Source: Fratercula arctica (Eukaryota; Chordata; Aves; Charadriiformes; Alcidae). Taken from it: 64,000 nucleotides of DNA. A program made the translations under genes and the position numbers. The stretch is from assembly GCA_947846985.1 (NCBI GenBank), contig CANTUZ010000002.1, forward strand, positions 152,577,889-152,641,888. The letters run 5' to 3'. This document shows positions 1-54,900 of the stretch, piece after piece (the stretch's first letter is position 1; each line of letters begins with the position of its first letter). The notes beneath the pieces are model-generated. The model saw only the letters and a list, made by a program, of their open reading frames with translations. It ran no database searches and had not been told where the DNA came from.

Positions 1-370
1 TCCTAAACTTAAGCAGCAGGGCTGGAAACAGAACGAAGGAGAACTACAGTTTTTCCTCCTACCTCGTGGAGAATGTTTCCCATTGACTGTTCTTCACCAG
101 AGAAGTGAGAAAGCGAAACTGCTCCAAGCAGTAGTAGCTTGGACTAGTAGTCGGAGAGACTGGGGAAAGGTCAAAATAAATCATGCTGCTGGAGTCTTCT
201 CTCTGCGCACTTCAAGCATACTGATATATCACAGGTCCTGTTCTGTCAGGTTACAAAGTCGCTTCCTTCATTCTTGCCAGTCATACAGTGAATAATGGTG
301 TGATAACACTGGCAGAATGACAAAGTGCCCTCCTTTACATAATGGCTTTTTTGTGTGGTTTTTTTTGTAG
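1..370 (+). other. FER1L6: FER1L6 intron, 3' end
   Basis: No coding exon is recognised. One + frame stays open for 97 codons from the window's left edge, but it matches no ferlin segment and has no splice context. The tract just before 371 is T-rich and serves as the acceptor polypyrimidine tract. Confidence 0.6.
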
Positions 371-41760
<41,390 letters not shown>

Positions 41761-42584
41761 GCACAGGTTATTGTAACCAATCGTATACTTTTGGTTAAAA
41801 ATAAGTCAGGCATACAGAATTTATGAATGTCTCATTCCTTTTAAGAAGAAAACACAAATATTTGCATCAGAAGTTGGAGCTCTCTTACAACATTTTAACA
41901 ACTTCTTTGGCTGCTCCTTCAGACCCAGCCTTAATGTACATTATCATTAACATACTGCCGCAGCTTTAGTGACAATGAAAGTTTGATGCTGCACCTAAAA
42001 CTGAGTTTGAAAGTAAATTCCTTAATGCTGTGTAGAAACTGATTTGTCAGTCAAGTATTTATTATTACGTACAGGTGATTAAATATTAAGAGCAAAATCT
42101 GTACACAGATATACATGTATAGTTCAGTCTTTGCATAGTTTTGTAACTAATTATTTGAACTGTTTTCCAACGACCTATAATGGCACAATTATTTTGAGAT
42201 AAAAGGTTTATTTAAAAAAATCTAAGGTTAAATTGTCTCATTTGGTGTCATGCACTGAATTCATCCTGCGCCTCTCAGCAGGAGCTCTGTGCTCTGTAAG
42301 GACGTCTCACACACTTATAAATGAGGTAAGCGCCAGTGACAGGGGGAGGGAGAAGCAGAGATGGAAGGAACTTTTTTCAGCTGCAGTTTGAAAGTGCTGG
42401 AGGTCGCTGGAGGAGAGGGATCAGGAAGATGAAGACTCAGCTGCAGGCACTGCGGTAGCAAATGATCCTTATAAAGGAGAAGGAACAGTGAGAATCCTGC
42501 TGCTTGACAACCAGAGGGAAAAAGGAATGGAAAAGAGAAAGGCTGCAGAGTGGAACAGATCATGGAGGATTAAAGAACACAAGG

Positions 42585-42590
42585 AATAAA
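42585..42590 (+). promoter_or_regulatory. Candidate polyadenylation signal AATAAA for FER1L6
   Basis: First canonical AATAAA after the stop codon, about 0.82 kb downstream, followed within 30 bp by a GT/T-rich stretch (gttgtcaatgtg). Which signal is used cannot be told from sequence alone. Confidence 0.4.
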
Positions 42591-43288
42591 TCCTTACACA
42601 GTTGTCAATGTGAAAATCTTCATTCTACTTAAGAACATAGAAAATGCTGCAGCCTGTGTCATGCACAAAGCAAGGTTTGATAACTTAATGACACCACTTG
42701 GCCTTAAAATGAGTGATTATGAATTTGAAGTAGCAATAGAAATCTCCTCTAGTCTCATCCATGGTTTGACATGTTGTAAAGATGACCTTTGAGAAAATGC
42801 TTTCCATCATGCTCCACTCATAAAAAGTGTGAGCAGCCTGTGCAAATTTTAAAGTATCAAGAGGTAAGAAAAAGAAATCCTAGAAATGCTGATAATTCTG
42901 CCAAGATCAGGGTGCAGGAACAGAAACCTGCATAATTCTCAGAGGTCAGTTCTATGGGAAGCTTGTGCGGTACTGCTTGTACCTGGCCTGTTAAGGCTTT
43001 ACAACAAGCCTCTGCCTTCCCCTCTGGCCGACAACATAGGCAATTGCATTATTCTGAAAAATGGATGTCATTGAATCTTCCACAGAGAAAATATTTTACA
43101 TTTAAAAAGGTTTGAGGCTTGTTTTAGGGGCTGGTTTTGGATGGGATGAGTTGCTCTAAAAGTGCCTCTTCCTCTTTCCACTGATGATAGAGGCAGATGG
43201 TGAAAGGCAGACTGAAAGCATCCCATCCCCACCCCACCCAACAGATTGTGACTCAGTATTTCTTCTAAATTTCATGTTCTAAGTATAC

Positions 43289-43304
43289 AATAAATGTAAA
43301 TAAA
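43289..43304 (+). promoter_or_regulatory. Alternative tandem polyadenylation signals
   Basis: Two AATAAA hexamers (43289-43294 and 43299-43304) sit 10 bp apart, followed by ggtatgtgag. They could end a longer 3' UTR of about 1.5 kb. Confidence 0.3.
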
Positions 43305-46300
43305 TTACTTAGGTATGTGAGTAATTACATTACAGCTAGACGCGTGGCAAAGGACTCCACTGGATGGATTTTACTGTTGTGCCATTTTCCTTTATGAGTG
43401 TGTTCAATATGACCAAGAAATTAGAACAAAAATACATGGTGGAATCTGGACTAGTTAAACGCAGCAATGCAGGACAGCGATGTGGAAAGGTGCTGAGCAC
43501 CCTCAAGTCCCTCTTCATCTCATATCCCTCTGCACTGCGGCCTCGTCTGGTGCAGTCTCTGCTTACACAGCATGTGGGACACATTCCTCTGAAACCACAT
43601 CTTTTTCAATTTTGTGCCATCTCGCAATTGAGCCTGTATGAGAGAGAAAGTCAGATGTTATTTCTCCTAATATGTCTCACCATACCATGAATTCTGGAAT
43701 TGCGATTTAAAAGCTCCAATAAGAGCAAATAAAATTATTTTGGTGCAAAAGGTGGGAGATGAATCGTGACAATCAGAGTATGTTGTGACAGCCATAAAGG
43801 CAATGGTTCTCATTTTTTCTCAGTGCGACAAGGCAATAGGCCTGGTCCTGCATGGCAGCTGCTGTGTCCATCTGTCCTTACTCTGCTTGCTTGTCCTTGC
43901 TGTCATGGGCTGTGTGAAGCACTGGACTGTGGCTTGAGCACCTTGCCCTTGCCGGAGGGTCCTCCTGCGCGTCCCCAGGACCAAGCCTTGTCTCTGGAGC
44001 CCAGCAGCAAGAACGCTGTGGCAGCAGCACTATTAGGACAAGATGGCTGAAATGACATTCCCCTCCAAGTCCTGGTCTGAGTCTGGATGAACAGGGACCA
44101 TGCAAAGACCCTGTCCCCTTTTGTCCCTTGCATCCCATTGCAAATAACCATCTCCTTCACCCCTGCTGCCCCTGGGGCCTTCAATCCCCTGCAGCGTGAC
44201 CATCCCCAAGCCCCTTGTATCGCTGAGCACTGAGGTCCCCTTACCCCTGCGTAGCCCTGCAGACTGGGCTAAAACGGGCTTCACGCAGCCAAAAGAAAGC
44301 AAGCTAACTCTTCCACAGCTCTTAAACTGCCTAGCACATGTAGGCTGAGCTGTGGATAGCATTGTCTTATGGGACAAAGCTAAACCACAAACCTTTTCAT
44401 GATCTTCCAGATGGCTGCAAAGTAGCTGGAGAGGTAGAACTGCCAGTGAGGATTAAATAGACAAAATATAGCAACACTCAATGCTGGACTACTCATACAG
44501 ATGCCAGGTGTTACGGGTTTGCATCTTAAGTGAATTTATGGTGACGTGGACTTTGTGGTTAACAAGGAGTGAAGTTTATACTGAGGATTGTTATTATTGT
44601 CACGGGCTCCTATGTATTTTAGACAAAAAGAAGAGATTCTTATCCTGAGCAGTTTTTTCAACATCACTCTGTAATAATGCTGGCTCAATTTTGAAGCCCC
44701 CTGGTACAACTTGGAGTTTTATCAACTGGTTTCTGACCACAAATAGCTCATTAAATAGCTGAGCGCTACCATTTGCAGATACAAGATCTGTGGGTATAAG
44801 ATTGTGTTCTTGGGACGGGAAGGCTAGCCAGGAATCCCATAAATGGTTAGAAATAACAGCCTACCACTGCTGATCTAAAAGGGCACGTTTTGCTTTGAGA
44901 CATTTGGCTTGCCACAATAAACACTGCTTTTTGCATCCAAAAATCTTCTCAGGTGGGAGCAGATGTTATCCTTCTGGTGAGCAAACTTGAAAGATGGAGA
45001 GACCTATGCCTGAACTGTTGAAGACAGACTCAAGTTTGGGGTGTAATAATTTCTGAGTGCCCAATTTCAGGTACCCTGAGTTAGATTTTTAGACACAAAC
45101 TCACCTCCTGCTGGCATTTAAGGAGCAGAGTGGGAACAGAGTCCCATGATTCAGTGTTGTGGAGCAAGTTGGGCATTCCTCATCCTGCTCTAGGCTCCAG
45201 TTGTAGCTAATTTGACCTGTGGGCACACTGAGGTGGGTGACTGGGGACAACATGGAAGAGGGTTGGTCTGACCAGGTTGAAACCAGCTCTAGCCTGGAAA
45301 TGTGTATTCGTCCCAAAGCCTTGCACATCAGGACGCAGAGCAACTAGTGGCCTGGTGTCACCCACACATGTGGCCATTGTTGTAGGACGATGTGCTGCAT
45401 TTTCAATCTTGAGGCAAAACCTTGCATCAAAAGAAATTGTACAATAAATGCTACCAACAGGTGTCCAGCAGCACAGCGGTGGAGATGGGGCAACAAGGGA
45501 AGTTGGACCTTTGCCTGGTTCTTGTGATACAGCTGAAGAACATCCGTGGAAAGAAAATGGAAAGTCTACTTTTAAGGAGGAAAAACAAAGCAGAACCTAA
45601 TCGAGATACAATGTGAAGCACTGGAAGAGGAATGGTTCTCTTCCAGGCATATTCACAGGCACACTAAAATGAAATCTTTATAAAATATTATTACATGAGT
45701 CAGAAGGAAGAAGCATTACTGCCATTGAAGAGCAGAGATGTGAAACCATTTGCTCTAACAGAGCAGGAGAACAGTGATAGCAAATCGCTACCAGATCTTT
45801 GCTGTCGGGGCCTCCCATGAAAGCGAACGATACTGAACACCAACAGATTACTGAGTCCTTGAGAAAAATATCTATTCATTTATACCTCTGTCATTTCTGT
45901 TGGCTCAGTTCGGGAACATTCAGTGGCATGGTAATACTGCAGGCAAGCTAGAGCATGAAATGCTTAAGAAGCAGCAGAAGTTTTGAGCTCAACCAGTAAA
46001 AGCAGTTACCAATAACCAGTACGCACCCCAGTGGGGTTTGCCAGAGTCTTGCTTGATTTTCTTCTGTAAGAACAGAAACAAGTTATTGTCACTGATTTGG
46101 CTACATGATGGCGAGGTACATGATGGTAAAAAGGCCTTATGAGCATTGACCTCTTTTGGCAATTTTGCATTCCCATACAGCTAATTAGAACAACAAAAAA
46201 AAAATCTTATCTCACACTGCACAGTGTAGCAGCTCCCAAAGAATACACCTACTGTTCCTGACTTGCTACAGGAGTCTGCAATGAAAATCCAACATTTACC

Positions 46301-47344
46301 TGTGCAAGCAAAAACTACCCCATCCTGGTTGCTGAAATCCAGCTGTTTATGTGTGCTCATCTGGAAAATACTGTAGTGTGAAATGATGACCAGACTCACC
46401 AGGCGTTAAGGATGGGGCCATGCACAGCACCCATTACCAGCTGTTTCCCACTCATAATATCCCAGCCCATCACAAAAACCTGAGGAAAACTCAAGCATAC
46501 GCTTCCCTCTGCTGCCACCATTACTCAGGAGCTTAAACTACCACAGGATAAAAAGGGATCAGGGAAAAAAATGTAATTTCTAATTCCTCCTCCTCACCCA
46601 TTGAGTGAGCCAGGGAAAAGTAGTGCTTGATTTCCCTGTCAGCCTAGTTCCCACCAGGAGACGTGCTCTGGAGATCCATTTTCCTTTCTTTGCCATGTGG
46701 CCCCTTGGCAGCAAGTATGTCCCTCTCCTTACTCAGTGCGACCTGGTTGAGGGCTGATTGCTTCTGCTGTGAATGGGGCAGCACGTCTGACACCCTCCTA
46801 AAATAAATGGGCCAATAAATGGGCTTGGGAGGGCTCTTCTGACAACTTAGCTGATGGACAAATGTTTCCAGGTCCTGTGGTGGGAACCACCATGCTCTGA
46901 GCACGGTGTGTGCTCACCTGTTCCCTCAGACAGTACAAGCCAGGAGACTCGGGAGAGCCTCTGCAGCCCCCATGAGAGATGCTGGCAGGCTCTGAGGAGC
47001 TGCACCAACCAAACCTGGCATCTTGGCCTTGCATTGCTCAGACTGTGGAAGAGCAGGACACAGACGGGAGCAGGGGTGTCAGAAGATCCTTCTCACACAT
47101 GGGAGCAACTCCAGCAACTTACACACTGTGCTTATCATTGGCGATTTTCTAACCTCCAGAAGGAAGCTTTGCTTGCTATCATTTAGGCAGCTCCTTCTGT
47201 TTTCAAGGGAGCGATGAGAATACCTGTTTTTGTTGACTGCCCCAACCCTTTAGCCACCCAAGTGCAGCAGTTAGCATCTCATTTGCTGCTGGATCCCCGG
47301 CTGCTCATGCTGAACTGCAGCTCTCTCAAATGCATTAGTCGGCA

Positions 47345-47435
47345 GCTGTGGTTGCACAGCCATGGTTGCTGACCTGTGGTTGCAAAGCCCTGATTGCAGA
47401 GCCATGGTTGCAGAGCAGTGATTTCACAGCCATGG
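47345..47435. repeat. Degenerate short tandem array
   Basis: Variants of 'tggttgcacagcca' recur about six times at 14-28-bp spacing (tggttgcacagccatgg, tggttgcaaagccctg, attgcagagccatgg, ttgcagagcagtg, atttcacagccatgg). Units are diverged. Confidence 0.7.
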
Positions 47436-48636
47436 ATACCTCATAGCAGCTGGTACCTCTATGCCTGCTTCAAAATGCCAGAGATGTCACAAAACAGGCT
47501 GTGCAGACAGTCAGTCCAGAGGTATCGTTACTGCTTGAAAATAAACAACTCTATCTCTGACATGTTTCAGGGAGACTAAAGCTTTCAGGATGAATCAGGC
47601 TTCACCTAAGAGGCAGAGCAGTCCTTTTCTACACAGGGACATAACCACGTGTCAGGCCAGGTGCTGGCTTTTGAATTCTCTGTGTAGAAAAGCACCACAA
47701 ATAGAGCGATCTGACACCATTTTGTGACTCTGGCGTGGACACGTCTTTGCCTTTTGAGAGTCAGGTTTTAATGCAAACCATGAAAAGCATCAAGAACTGA
47801 TTAAATCTGTAAAAGTTTCCATGTAGAGACACCTAACTATGGACGAAATTGTGATAAAGGTGAAAGGACAGCTTTCAAAAATGTATCCTCCAATTTTCAG
47901 TCTGTAAGGAAGGGCTACCTTCTTCTGAAAGCCTGGTCTTTTTATTTTTTTAGCTCGTTGCAAACATATTTAAAAGGGAAGAATATTTTTAAAAGGGAAG
48001 GTAGGAATGTGACTGGCAGAAATTGTGGATGGCATACTCTATTAGTTATGGTGGGATTACCATACTGAGAGTGGCCATTCATAGCTAGACTGCATTAATG
48101 TTTTACTGAATATTGAATTTGTGGATTGTCAGAACAATTTATCCTACAAAGCAAAGGAAGGGGGAAAAGCTAAGCTCCAAAACAGACTGTATACATCTTG
48201 ATCCTGCAGTTATCGGTCTTCTGAGACAACAAATTCAACATCTCTGTGTCTGTTGGCAGATTTAATTCTTCATGTTTTTTAAGTCCAATATGAAATAATC
48301 TGGATATCCTGAACATGGGGTGGGTATTTTTTGTTTAGATTGGAGGTTGGTTTTATTGTTTGGATTTTTTTTTTGCCTGAAATTTCTTGAAAGTTATGAT
48401 TCTGCACAAACTGAAGAGATTTTACCTGTAAAGAGATTTCTTTCCTACTCAGAAGAAGTTTGAAGGCACTATGGTTTATGTTCATGTGACCATAGCTCCA
48501 GCGGTTAGTTTATCTGAAGGTTCAGCACCTGGGGGTCTCCCCTACCATTACACCTACCCCCTGGAGGTCTCCCTTTCTACACTGCATGTAGTACACCGTC
48601 TCCAGCCAGTCCTGGCACCTTCAGTAACTACAAGGT

Positions 48637-48935
48637 ATCACAGAATCACAGAATGGTAGGGTCAGAAGGGACCTCTGGAGATCATCTAGTCCAACCCCCC
48701 TGCCAGAGCAGGGTCACCTAGAGCAGGTTGCACAGGAACGAGTCCAGGTGGGTTTTGAATGTCTCCAGAGATGGAGACTCCACCACCTCTCTGGGCAGCC
48801 TGTTCCAGTGCTCTGCCACCCTCAAAGTAAAAAAGTTCCTCCTCATGTTTAGATGGAACTTCCTATGCTCAAATTTGTGCCTGTAACCTCTTGTCCTGTC
48901 CCTGGGCAACACTGAAAAAAGACTGGCCCCATCAA
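48637..48935 (-). repeat. CR1 LINE 3' end with ORF2 C-terminal remnant, antisense
   Basis: On the + strand it begins atcacagaatcacagaatgg and continues ggacctctggagatcatcta and gtccaacccccctgcc. The minus-strand frame at 48718-48912 encodes [20 protein letters not shown] and [13 protein letters not shown], the CR1 ORF2 C-terminus. It is 5' truncated. Confidence 0.95.
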
Positions 48936-51900
48936 TATGTCCTCCACTTCCACTGTGATTTCAACACAAAGAAACATGGTCACCACCACCCAGGTTATAT
49001 TAAGGACATATTGGAAAAAAGGAAGGCATTACCCAGATTTTGAATCTTATTCCTCACCTGGAGACCATTCATGCTTGACTATCACCATCCTGATGGCTGT
49101 ATAGATAAGAGACAGCTGTATCCATCCTACATGGAATATTATAAATTGAATGTCTGTCTCTTTGCACCGGATCGTTCCACAAAGACAGAAATAACTTGTA
49201 ACACTGCAGTTGCTACTGCTTCTGAGGTGTTTGTTGGGAAGGCGTTTCAGTCAGGGTCGTGAAGCCAGCGGGGTCTGCAGGGGCTCTGCCCTGCCCTGCT
49301 TCCTGCAGAATATTCTGTGCCTCGCTCCCAGCCCGCGAATGGCACTGCACCCGGCAGATTGGTCTCGTACTGACTAATGACTACATTAAAATTACTTTTA
49401 CATTTGGAAGAAACAAATGCCCTGATGAGGTGACACAAGAATTTGTTTTCTCCACACGTTAGTCACAGGAACGGCTTTTGATTGCTGGGAGGAGCTCCTC
49501 ATTGTGCTGTGTGCCGGCTGTGAGCTCCAAAGGGGATATTTATGAGCTTGGCTGAATAGCCTGTTTGCTGAAGTGCAGAGTGCTGTCTCCTTCCAGACTA
49601 AATTGTACATTTTCTGTCAGCTGTTTGTGACTGGGGAAAGCTCGGCCCAAGAACTTGTTCCAGGCTCCCAGGCATTTGGTGTATGACAGCAACCACCTCT
49701 CCCTTCTGCTTTCTAATTAAGTTCCCATCTCAAAAGCAAACAGATAACAACTTTTCACATCTTTCTAATGGAGAAAGGATGATTTATAAAAATCTTCCAA
49801 ACTGCATCTCTTTTAATCACTTCTGCGAGCAGATACAGAGACCGATCAGGGCCACATTAATTAGCAGAGTCTATGCATTTGCTTCCTGGATGACTCTGTC
49901 ATGGATCCAGGTCTCCACGGCAGTTACAGAGACCACCTTCATTAGAAGCAAGCTGGAAAGATCTCTGGCCGTTCCCTCTCTCCCACTGACAGAAGAGTGG
50001 CCCTGGCTGAACTCTCTCTCATGACACTGACAGCTAATTAACTGGCTAATTCCAGCACCCTGCTCTTTCTGAGTTACCTGCTCGTCACAACACAGAACGT
50101 TTTTCATATTGCAGCTCCTTGAAAGGGCTGTGCTTGACCTGCTGGCACAGGAGGACACTGTTACCAGCAATGCTTCCCCCTTTTACTGCACTGGTGGCCA
50201 GTACTCTTCCCACACTCTTCCACTGCACACAACTGCTGGCTCAGAAGCTGGAGTGGAGGGGAGGCTGGAAAGGGGGAGAGAAACCATCTCCAGTTCCCAT
50301 GTCCAGCCCCAACCTGCATTTTCTCTTGCCGTTCAGGCGCCGCAAACATGTCAGAGTTGTAGGTGGTATCTGCAGGTGCTGTAAGACTTCTTCCCCAAAT
50401 GTCTTTTAAGAAAGGCATGTACAGAAATTTGGCATCCATTAATGGGCAAAATCAAGAGTCATTGGAGATTGGGAAATACTGTTATATATATATATAAAAA
50501 AAATATTAAAAATACAGACCAAGAACTCTTCAGATGTCTACATTGCTAGGTGGGATGGTTGAACAGTATAGCTACACTGCAGTCACCTTCCTCCAGTGGC
50601 TTTCTTTTACCCCAATTCTTTGTTGTTCTCTGCAATTTGCTTTCAGTTAAACCCTCATTCAGAAGGGTCTCTGTGTGCCCTCGCTCCCTGAACCTTGGCA
50701 GTTGACCACCCTGGGATATCACATCTCAGAGGGATTCCTTCACCCACTACCTGCAGCCTAAGTGGCTACAGCCAGTCCAGCTGCCTTGTTTGGAGGCTCT
50801 GCCTCTCGAACCTTCATCCTTGGTCAAAGCACCTTGCACACATGCAGCTGCAAGCCCCTGCTGGACTAAGGGACAGATTTCAGGCATGAGGAAATCCAGG
50901 CAGGTTTGTCATGCTCAGAGCATGCTGGCCCATGCTATGTAGCTCTGCATTGCAACTTATGTGCCAGATTTCAGGAAAATATTAGAAAAAGAGCCAAATG
51001 CAAGAGCAGCTCCAAAGGTCGTTGGCACGTCATGAGAGACAAGGATTTATTTTTTTGTTTACTTATTTGTTAGTGATGTTTCTTTTTCCTGACAGATAAG
51101 CGATAGTTAATCCACTCCAGAAACAAGCACACAGTCCTAAAATACTGACAAAACATTGGCCTGTCAATATGACCGTACAGCAAATAAACACTGGCTGCAT
51201 TTGGTGCATGTGATGAACTTTTAATTAACCTTTGCAATAAAAGCTCACCGAAACACTAAACAAAGAACTTCTCAAAAGCCTGTGTCCTTTTGACACCATC
51301 ATTATCTTCTTGGCTCTTGGTGTGTAAACAGTTTCACCCAAGAAAGCAGCTCTGCCTTTGACCGACAGCTCTCCAGAGCTGGTACCCACAGCGCAGACGG
51401 CGCACAGCTTGTGCGAAAGTACTACACTACAGCAGCCTCAAAGGCTATTTTAAAGCCTTGGAACACAACTGCAGTGAATATCATACAGTAAAGTCAATAT
51501 ATTAAGCAAACAGCAGTAATAAGACCAACCAATTAATCAGAGGATTAGTGAGAGTCATCTTGTTCTGCTCAGTTCACGTACTTCTCCTCCTTCAATATCT
51601 TTGTTTGGAAATGGATTGCATGTCCCAGGCTCTGTTTTGACTTATTCCAGACAGGCTGCAGCTCATGCAGGTGCCCCATCACCAGCTATTACCACAAAGC
51701 TGGTTTGCTCATGGCTCTGGGAGCATGGGTGAATTTTGAAGTACCGGGGCCAGATCTTCCTGTTCTTGCCACAAGGAGCTGGAATAGCTATTTGTGAGGA
51801 GCACTTATGGTCTGGATGTGTAAAACGTGACAATATGGAGGTTGGGCTTCAAAGCCAGGCACTGTGATTTGCCCTCCCGGGATAATGGTAAACCCTCAAC

Positions 51901-54900
51901 AGAGCTGAGTATCTGCCTTCTCCAGCACTGTCCGTGTGATCCTGGGCCAGTGTCTCTTACTGCTCAGCATCTCTTACCGCTGATGCTCACTGCCACCAGG
52001 ACAGAGGTGGGGCCAACACATGTGCTCAAGAAACAGGAATTTATTAGCTCCTCCAGTTGTTTGAGTTTTGGACCGGAAAGGTTTCTTACCCTAAAAAGTG
52101 AAGCTGGGATGTTTTGCCAGTAGTTTTGGGGTTTTTTTTAATATAACATCTGTGATGGGGAGGGGAAAGATGGAAAGGCTGAACCCTTTTTACTGACTCC
52201 ATGGGCTTTGCTCATGGTCTTTTTTGTTTGTAAAACAAAAGATTGTGCAGGTGGGTAAAAGGGCAAAGTCTGGGAACAATTATGTTTGTAGTTGAAATCC
52301 CATTACAGCCCTCTAAAATTCCAGTGACTCTAGAGCCCCTACAGCCCCTCAGGTCAAGTCCCAAAATATCTTTTTTTCCAAGTACATCACTTTCCCCCTA
52401 GTGATGTTTGGTTTTGTGACTGAAATTTTATAGATTGGCTCTGGTGTTTCCATTTCCATTTAGTGGTTTGAGAAGTCAGCTGGATTTAGGGACAGGGAAG
52501 CACAGACTGACCAGAACTTGGGGCTGATGCATCAGGTTGGATCGCAAGCCATTGCAGCCAACTGTCCACCCAGCAGCACCTGGCAGGGACGGTGGCAGAG
52601 CTGTACACAAAGCTGTATGAGGGACATGGTCCAGGCTAAGCTCTTGCATCGATCCTTGGGGGCCTGTATCACAAACACGCTCCTCACGGTGAGATCTTGC
52701 ACAGCTGAACACCCCCTTGTCGAAGCAGTTTCTTACTACATCAGGCAAATTATTTCTCAGCAGGTGTTAGGTTATCCAAGGTGCTCTTCCAATTGGACCC
52801 AAAAAGGGAAATTCCACCTGTAAATCACTTGCACCTGTAGTCACCGGGATGCTGGCTGAATCCCCTGTGGCATCCAGGTGTGTGGGGCATCCCCAGACAC
52901 TCAGCTGCTTATTCCAGAGACAAAACCTTTCTTAACAACAGGAAAAAAAAAGTCTGACATCTGCCTGAAAGGTTGTTCCACTTGGTTAGTATTCAAATAT
53001 GATAACTTATTCATGGCAAGGAAATTATCTTGCTGCACACAAAACTAAATGCTGGCTGCTGCCATCACTTGCATTTCAGTAGCTTCACAAAAAGCGATGG
53101 GTTTGACTCTGAATATGCTCCCATTCCTTGTGTTCCCCTGCAAGGGAGCTCCTCACGAGTCACTGAGAGCATCCCGAGGACCTCCCAGACAGGCCGGGGG
53201 ACCAGCACCTGGGGAGAGGAATATCAATCCACGGTTTGAGTCTGCTCCTGGGAAAACTGTAATATTTAACAAGCCCTGCTGATCATGCCTTTCTTTGTTA
53301 ATTGATCCCATCTGACAGGGCTGAAGGATGAACAGAGCATGCGATACGAATCCTACCTGTTAATTAACTTTGGGTGAGTCCCTGCTTTCAGACCTCTCCT
53401 CTGCGTGCTTCAAGGGCACAAAGCTTTCCCTGCAGTCCCTGATCACAAGACAAGGTTTCTGAATCAGCTTTCACTCGCTGCTAAAAGGAAACATTCGCCA
53501 TTGCCAAGCGATCCGCTAAAACCCCTGTTTCTTTTTCCCCTGTGCCACCCGTTCCCAGTACTGCAAGAGCAGACAAGTAATTCCCTCTGGAAGAAAGCAA
53601 CCTCGAGGGTTCTTCTTACATTTTAAATACTGATGAGGCAAGCATCTTAACCAGCAATGAAAAGTAGACTCGCATCTGGTTTAGCTGCGCTCATCGTTGC
53701 CTTGTCTGGTGCGGAGCACCTACGGCGTATTATTTACTGAGCCTCTATTTTTGAATTTCCTCAGTTATTGGCTGTAAATTAAAGGATAAAAGCAGGTGGA
53801 TCACATCTCTGCAGTCATTGGGACTGGGGAACCTGCAGCCTTCTTGCAAATAAGTGAAAATGAGCTACAGAAAGTGTATTTTACAAGAAGGTTTGGCAGC
53901 ACAAATCAGACCAGGACCTGGAACCCAGCTCCTGCACATCCCAACCCGCAGCAGGAGCACAGAGGAGGAACCAGCTCCAAACTTCGCAGCTGGTCCTGCT
54001 ACCGCCAGGTTTCAGAGCAGCTTGAGCATGACAGGAGCAGAGCTACCAGCTGGACCCAGGTGCCCTGTGTGACGGAGGACAGGCTCTGACTCTGACGAGG
54101 CTCCTCAGCGCTGACCAGGATCAGCCTGTGACAGCACTACCCACCCCTACACCATCTGCTCTCATCTCAGCTCCGTGGGTCCGGTGGCATTTCAGTACCT
54201 TTTGCAGGTCTTTATGCAAATTTCTCCTAGACTACAGTTGATTCAAAATCACTGGCAGTTTCTCTTGGAACTGAGTAAATAAATGATAATCCCTGTCTCA
54301 GGAAAAAAAAAAAAGCAATATTGTTTTGTCAGTGCTTTTGAGGGAGCAAGGCAAATTTGTCAATGAAAAATGTTATTTTAACCTGGGGCAGTTTGCAAGT
54401 ACTTCATACCTGAGAGCTCTTTGATTGCACTGCTTATAATTACATTAACACAGAGCTTTCACCAGGCTCTTGACTTATGAACGTGTGTGATTGTGTGACC
54501 TCTTTTTTTCATCCATCAAAATACCTTTCATCCCAGGGTTGTAGCGTCTTTTACACAGGAATCCTCATGGGTCGGTTTTACTTGCTACCACATACCTCAT
54601 GGAAAGGGAAGCAAAGGGAGTGTGGCAGTTGCAAGTCATCTGCTGGGCTGCCAGCATCTGCCGAGACCCACCATCAGAGCAGAGCTCCTGAAACATTGGG
54701 ATGTCAGAGCATTCAGGCTCAGCTAATTACCGAACAGACAATACGGTTTGTGCGGTCCATCATCCCTGGCACAGCTTAAACATTAAGCTGAAATGACTCT
54801 CTACCAGCATTCAGTCCCTGGTGTAGCACAGCATCACACAGGGAAGCAATTCTGCTCCCGCTGAACACAGTGGGAGTTTTGTTTCTGATGCGTGTGGGGA

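Larger units (their letters stand above)
41761..48636 (+). other. FER1L6 3' UTR and intergenic DNA
   Basis: The first 0.8-1.5 kb is probably 3' UTR. Beyond it there is a GC-richer patch at 43800-44300 with open frames on both strands (a composition effect) and a degenerate short-period array at 47345-47435. No supported gene. Confidence 0.55.

Noticed and set aside
2..295. Open + frame of 97 codons from the left edge of the window
   Set aside because: No match to any ferlin segment and no in-phase donor; the expected preceding exon should end just before the EESLEQ peptide and does not fit.
43766..44377. Cluster of overlapping open frames on both strands
   Set aside because: GC-richer DNA lowers stop frequency in several frames at once; no splice sites or known domains.
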